Origin: Mallotus nudiflorus
Lineage: Eukaryota; Streptophyta; Magnoliopsida; Malpighiales; Euphorbiaceae
NCBI GenBank assembly: GCA_947683625.1
Contig: CANTUR010001081.1
Location: 248,001 to 312,000 of the forward strand
Direction of reading: 5' to 3'
DNA length: 64,000 nucleotides
Shown here: one piece after another, positions 59,743-64,000 of the stretch
How positions within the stretch are numbered: position 1 is the first letter of the stretch
Layout: each line of letters starts with the position of its first letter
The notes under the pieces: model-generated
Seen by the model: the letters and a program-made list of their open reading frames with translations, nothing else
The model's database searches: none
Told to the model about the DNA's origin: nothing
Translations under genes and position numbers: made by a program

Positions 59743-62035
59743 CTACAATTCAGATTCTTCAACTTCAGAACTTAGTGCAAAGCTGGGAAATGTAGCTGTT
59801 ATATCCCTGAAGCAGGGGAAAAAAAGCATCTTAGCCATCCATGAAAACTGGAAGACTATATAAGAACATGATTTAGGCTTGGTAAATTTGCTTTTATTTG
59901 TTTGTTACTATTGCAAAAATGAAATTAAACTGAATTAATGTTCTGAGGTTCAAGCTGTGTTTTCATTTGGCTGCTTACTTCAAATATGGCAAAGTCATGT
60001 TCTTCAAGAGAGATGGATTCTTTGACACGAAGTCTTTCCACTCTTCCCGGTCAATTTTTCCATCATCTTTTGTATCTGCATCTTTCCAAGTCTGGAAAGC
60101 ATTTAGTAGTCAGAATGTCCTTCACTGAATAAGCATATAATAGCAAAGTTTAACAAGGCAGACCAGTATGTACCTTATCTACAATTTTTTCAACAAAATC
60201 GTCTGACAGCATGAGATCCGATTCATGCAAAAGTGCTAATACCATCTCCTTCAACTATCAGATAATCAAAAAAAAAAAAAAAAAATTGCATTTCTGGGTT
60301 CCAAATCATACAGTTGGATACAATTATCTGCCAGTTTGCTAAGCTTCTAGCTTTTGTGAGACTTGGAATGAGAATGTGAGACTTGGACAGTTCAATACTA
60401 AATTTTCAACCAACTGAACTCTAAGTTATCAACTATCTATAGAAAAATGAACTGTGCATGGTTAATTTTGAGGAATTTTCAGGAGGGATGGTAAAGGAAA
60501 GAATACACAGTGCTCACCTCTTCTCGTTCGATAAAACCAGTTTGCCTTAGATCATATAATCTGAAAGCAACTGCAACAATGATCCCTCACAGCTTAGCAT
60601 AAGATAATAAAGTCAGCAGGATGAGCTGGACAAAAACACACATTTGCATGTGCGTGCGTGTGTGTATATAGATTACTCCAGCTTTCTACATTATCATTCC
60701 ATATTCATTTTTATAGAGGAAAAAGAATTTCTAGCTGGAGAAATCAATCTTACATTCAATCTTATCTTCGACAGGGGCATCAGGGTGAAAGATACCCAGT
60801 GATCGAACAAATTCTCCAAATTCAATAACTCCATTGCGCTTGATATCAAATAAATCGAAGATCTATAGAAGTTCACAAATAGATGCAGCTCAGAAAGAGG
60901 ATAAAGTGTCATTGCAGTCGCAGAAATCAATATCAGCAGCAGTTACAACTATGTTAAATTGCACAAGCAGGGATGCAAAAGTGATATGCATTATACAATT
61001 TGTTAACTGTAAGAACAGAAAATAATTAACTATCAAAACATAACAAGAGAGAGAAAATGTCAGTGGTTCACACCCTATCCGCGAAAAGATTTCTTCTGTT
61101 TCTGTTCCTGAAAAGTGCGAGCTGAAATTCTTCCTGGAACAAAATTGCAATTCACTGGTGAATGAGCATGGACTACAAATGATGAAAACACAACGAAAAG
61201 CACAATTGAGTGTATTATTATGAATTGCTTACTTTCTTATACCTTGTGAATAAGCCCATCTTGTATTATTGAATTGCTTAATTTCTTGTAAAGCTCATGT
61301 AAGGCCTCAACTTCATTAACAGTAACTGCAAGAGAAAAATATTTCATGCATCAAACAGCCACTCTTTCTGTAAATCGATAACTACAAAAATGAAGAAATA
61401 TGATTACAATTTCAACTGTACATTTCCGAATAACAATTAGGAAACAAACAACAGTGTTTACTTTACATATATTCTTTCTTGCAGTGGAAGTGTGTGAATG
61501 GATTCTTCTCATCAAGTGCCACTAAATCTGTGTTCCAACTAGAAATATACCACCTTAGGAATCAAATGACACACTTGTCATTGAATAACATAATGATGTT
61601 TGGATCCTAGATATTGTGAGACAACACAGAACACCTTTGAAAGTCACCGTGATAAGTTATATTTTCCTGATCATGCTTAGCAAGAAACGATAACCTATAT
61701 TTTTTTGGTCATGTTTAGCTAGAAATGATTCAGGGACAAATTCTATCTGAAAATTGGCAAGAATCAACATGGTAATTGTAGATGTATGTATTGGTTTGTT
61801 CATAAGGTTTTACTAGGAGGTAGAGGGTGCTTAGTGCTACTATAATGTATTCTTCAAAAGAGGGACAGATTGGAAAATGACAGGAAGACGGGCCAAATGT
61901 CTTGGTTAATGCCTTGGCTGCCACTACAATTTAAAACTCACAAGGTGTTTCAGCAGCAAGAACAGCAGGTTCCTCATATCCAGGTATTTGTTTAGCCCTC
62001 TTTAAGCAAAAGCAACTTCTGAAAGCAACTAACAT
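59743..62035 (-). CDS. CBL8: Calcineurin B-like calcium sensor, CBL8-like, copy 2 (218 aa, 8 coding exons)
   Basis: Same role and structure as the copy at 29400-31648. Exons: 61942-62035, 61243-61325, 61074-61133, 60754-60862, 60518-60570, 60174-60254, 59979-60091, 59743-59806, all with identical lengths to copy 1 and GT/AG borders (exon 3 donor GTGTGA, against GTAAGA in copy 1). The frame is intact. By my reading it differs at 11 residues: A3V, K6R, W10C, V17I, Y41H, H53Q, N107D, V202A, V203T, V208A and Q209L. EF-hand loops 2-4 and FPSF (204-207) are unchanged. W10C adds a second N-terminal cysteine next to Cys8, in a protein lacking Gly2. Introns also align with copy 1, so the duplication was of genomic DNA and not a retrocopy. 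Confidence 0.93.
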
Positions 62036-64000
62036 GATTCATACACAATACTTTCTTGAAATCAGAGGCTTGTGCCAATGGAACTACTTGAAAATTCCAC
62101 CTGCACACCGAAACCAGAGAATTGTCGATTAAATTAACAAGAGAACTCGATGTTCTTTGACCATACAAAGGATGAGCAACTGTCTAGAAGGGTGAACAGT
62201 AGAAGGGCTAAAACATACAACCCCTATAACACAACACAAAACAAAACTAAATAAAACTTCAATTGGGTAACAAAGGTTTGGCCACATACTGATTGTGTGC
62301 AAGTATTTTTTTAGAAGCAATCACAGTTGACCTTTGATCTAGTGACAAAAAGTTCACAAACATACCAAAATTTTGCAATTAATGGTATTGTTTTCCCAAT
62401 AAAATAACATTATTATATAGTTCGAAATATGGACAAACAAATTTAATTAAAGAAGAATTGTCAGGTCCAGCAGATACTTCCAATATTATTAAAATCCGTC
62501 AATATCATTACCGTCATCATTTTGAAAGCTGCTTCTAACATTTTAAGGCACAAATACAACGTAGACTAAAACAGTCAAGGCTCTTTTGTCAAATATGTAT
62601 CCCGAAAAGTTAGTTACATAATCTTGAAAAAAAGAGCAACAGATGTCAAAAAAAAAAAAAAAAAAAAGCCCCAGAAAGATTGTACCAGTATTTTTAGGTG
62701 AACAGCTTGAAATTATCGCACTACTAAAAATAAAAAATAAATAAATCTCAATGTATTCATAGGCTTTGATATTGCCCATGAAAATGCATGAACTCATTAT
62801 CATTATTTCATCTTCACAGGAAAATGCATAGAGAGCTTTCATTGTCTGGGACCACATAACTGCAACTATAGAACCAAGTTGCAATGAATTTACTTTTTCT
62901 AACAAGACGGCAAATTCAAAACATTTCTTTCATTTGAGTTTTTTCCAACCGTAATGTTTGGATATAAGGAAAATAAAGACACGAAGAAAAATAAAATAAA
63001 ATAATAAGAAGGAAAAATAAGAAAGTAAAATAATCTTTTCATGTTTAGAAAAATAAAGAAGAAAAAATATATGTTATTTTTCACTCTAAATTACTATTAT
63101 TATTATTTTTTGAATGGTACTCTAAATTATCTTTTAAAAATAGAGAAAAAGTGAGAAAAATTAACTATAATTTAAATTTTAGAGATAAAAGGCTAAATTA
63201 ATGATTCAAAAATTATTCAGTTGTTCTCTCCTAATTTATTTTCTCTCTATTCGAACATACAAAGAACAAAAAAGAAAAGAAAAAGAAAAGAAAAAGAAAA
63301 GTTTTTCAAAAAAAAAAAAAAAAGAAGAAAGAAACCAACCTTAATTTTCTTTACATTTTTTAATCCATTTTCATGCTTTCCGTTTCTTCATACCGAAACA
63401 TAATATTAGAAACCAAATGAAAGGCAAATTAATACGGTAAAAAAATCCTGGTAAAAGAAAATAATAACCAACACCTCTGACAATTTTCTTTAAGTGGAAA
63501 AAAACTGTGATATGTGGGTCCTACAGATAAAGCTAACTAGATTCTTGAATTTATGATACTGAGGAGACAAGACAGGACAACAACAAAAAAACAGAAAGAA
63601 AAGCAAAACGAAAAACTTTTCATGACAATACATACCAAACGAAAGAAAAGACTTCTGAAATACATTCACTAAAATGAAACATATATGATTAGAACAAATT
63701 AAAAAGCAAAGAACTTCCCATGTTCAGGAAAACCCAACAAAGGAACAAACAATTTAACAACTCCATAACCATGTAAGGTGCATTAGAAACCAATTCCAGG
63801 AAACAGAAAAAAAAAACATACACAGAAAATTGAAAGGAGATAATGAGAATAAAGAAGAGCAGATCAACCTTTAAAAGCGTATATTCTAGGAAGGGCCAAG
63901 GTTGAGAATGCTAATGCATACAATCGTTGAAGAGAGAAGAAATGTAGATGGCATGTGTTTCTTTGGCTTCTCAGTTTCTCTGCGCTTCGTCTTATAGAAA
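62036..64000 (-). other. Upstream region of CBL8-like copy 2
   Basis: Collinear with 31649-33746 plus 39033-39230. It carries an uninterrupted target for the foldback/copia insertion at about 63622-63640. 63815-64000 has no counterpart at copy 1. It is less AT-rich and on the minus strand begins TTTCTATAAGACGAAGCGCA, which could be near the promoter or a 5' UTR exon. This is inference: no clear TATA or start is demonstrated before the window ends. Confidence 0.45.

Noticed and set aside
1..64000. A bacterial-type or defence-like gene system, tRNA or rRNA genes, or endogenous virus
   Set aside because: No operon-like gene packing, ribosome binding sites, tRNA cloverleaf or viral coat/movement protein signatures were seen; all reverse-transcriptase signals fit copia, Tat-like or Athila-like and related gypsy elements.

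Overview
This is an AT-rich stretch of nuclear DNA from a plant, most likely a eudicot. The evidence is two intron-containing calcineurin B-like (CBL) genes with plant exon structure, the remains of a plant GPN-loop GTPase gene, and plant-type Ty3/gypsy (Tat/Ogre-like, Athila-like), Ty1/copia and hAT-like elements. Nothing prokaryotic is present. The species is not determined. Only two genes look functional. Most of the rest is decayed, nested transposable elements.

Layout. 1-15422: a nest of Tat/Ogre-like gypsy elements with tRNA-Arg-type primer binding sites. Two LTRs are on the + strand (1-1782 and 3360-5233). Two are on the - strand (7635-9836 and about 12044-15422). Broken gag and pol pieces, all on the - strand, lie between them. 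15518-21310: a GPN1 (GPN-loop GTPase 1, Arabidopsis QQT2-type) pseudogene on the - strand, with two in-frame stops, a frameshift and a 4.4 kb hAT-like insertion in an intron. 21476-23300: repeat fragments and a long AGT/AGC/AGG microsatellite. 23301-28343: a small LTR element with iMet-type primer sites, inserted in that microsatellite with a 5 bp target duplication, and holding a broken gypsy pol in antisense. 29400-31648: an intact CBL8-like gene (- strand, 8 coding exons, 218 aa). 33747-39032: a foldback element on the upstream side of this gene, itself carrying a 4.8 kb decayed copia element.

39231-44900 has no recognisable gene. 44930-57700 holds Athila-like pieces: an antisense pol fragment split by a 918 bp hAT-like element with a perfect 8 bp target duplication, then two + strand LTR-gag(-pol) units. 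A truncated Tat-like element sits inside the second Athila LTR, and a second copy lies downstream at 57757-59045. 59743-62035: a second intact CBL8-like gene. It is a direct duplicate of the first, with introns and flanks also alignable, and 11 amino-acid differences by my reading.

How it fits together: a segment of roughly 5 kb carrying a CBL8-like gene was duplicated in direct orientation, and the space between the copies is now full of transposons. The second copy keeps the empty site for the foldback/copia insertion found at the first. The first copy loses similarity to the second before the most distal upstream sequence, so the two genes may differ in expression. CBL proteins are calcium sensors that bind and activate CIPK kinases. 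No wholly new biological system is evident. The most interesting material is the divergent CBL8 pair, the structured GAGGCG hairpins in one LTR, and the unusual nested or inverted element structures.
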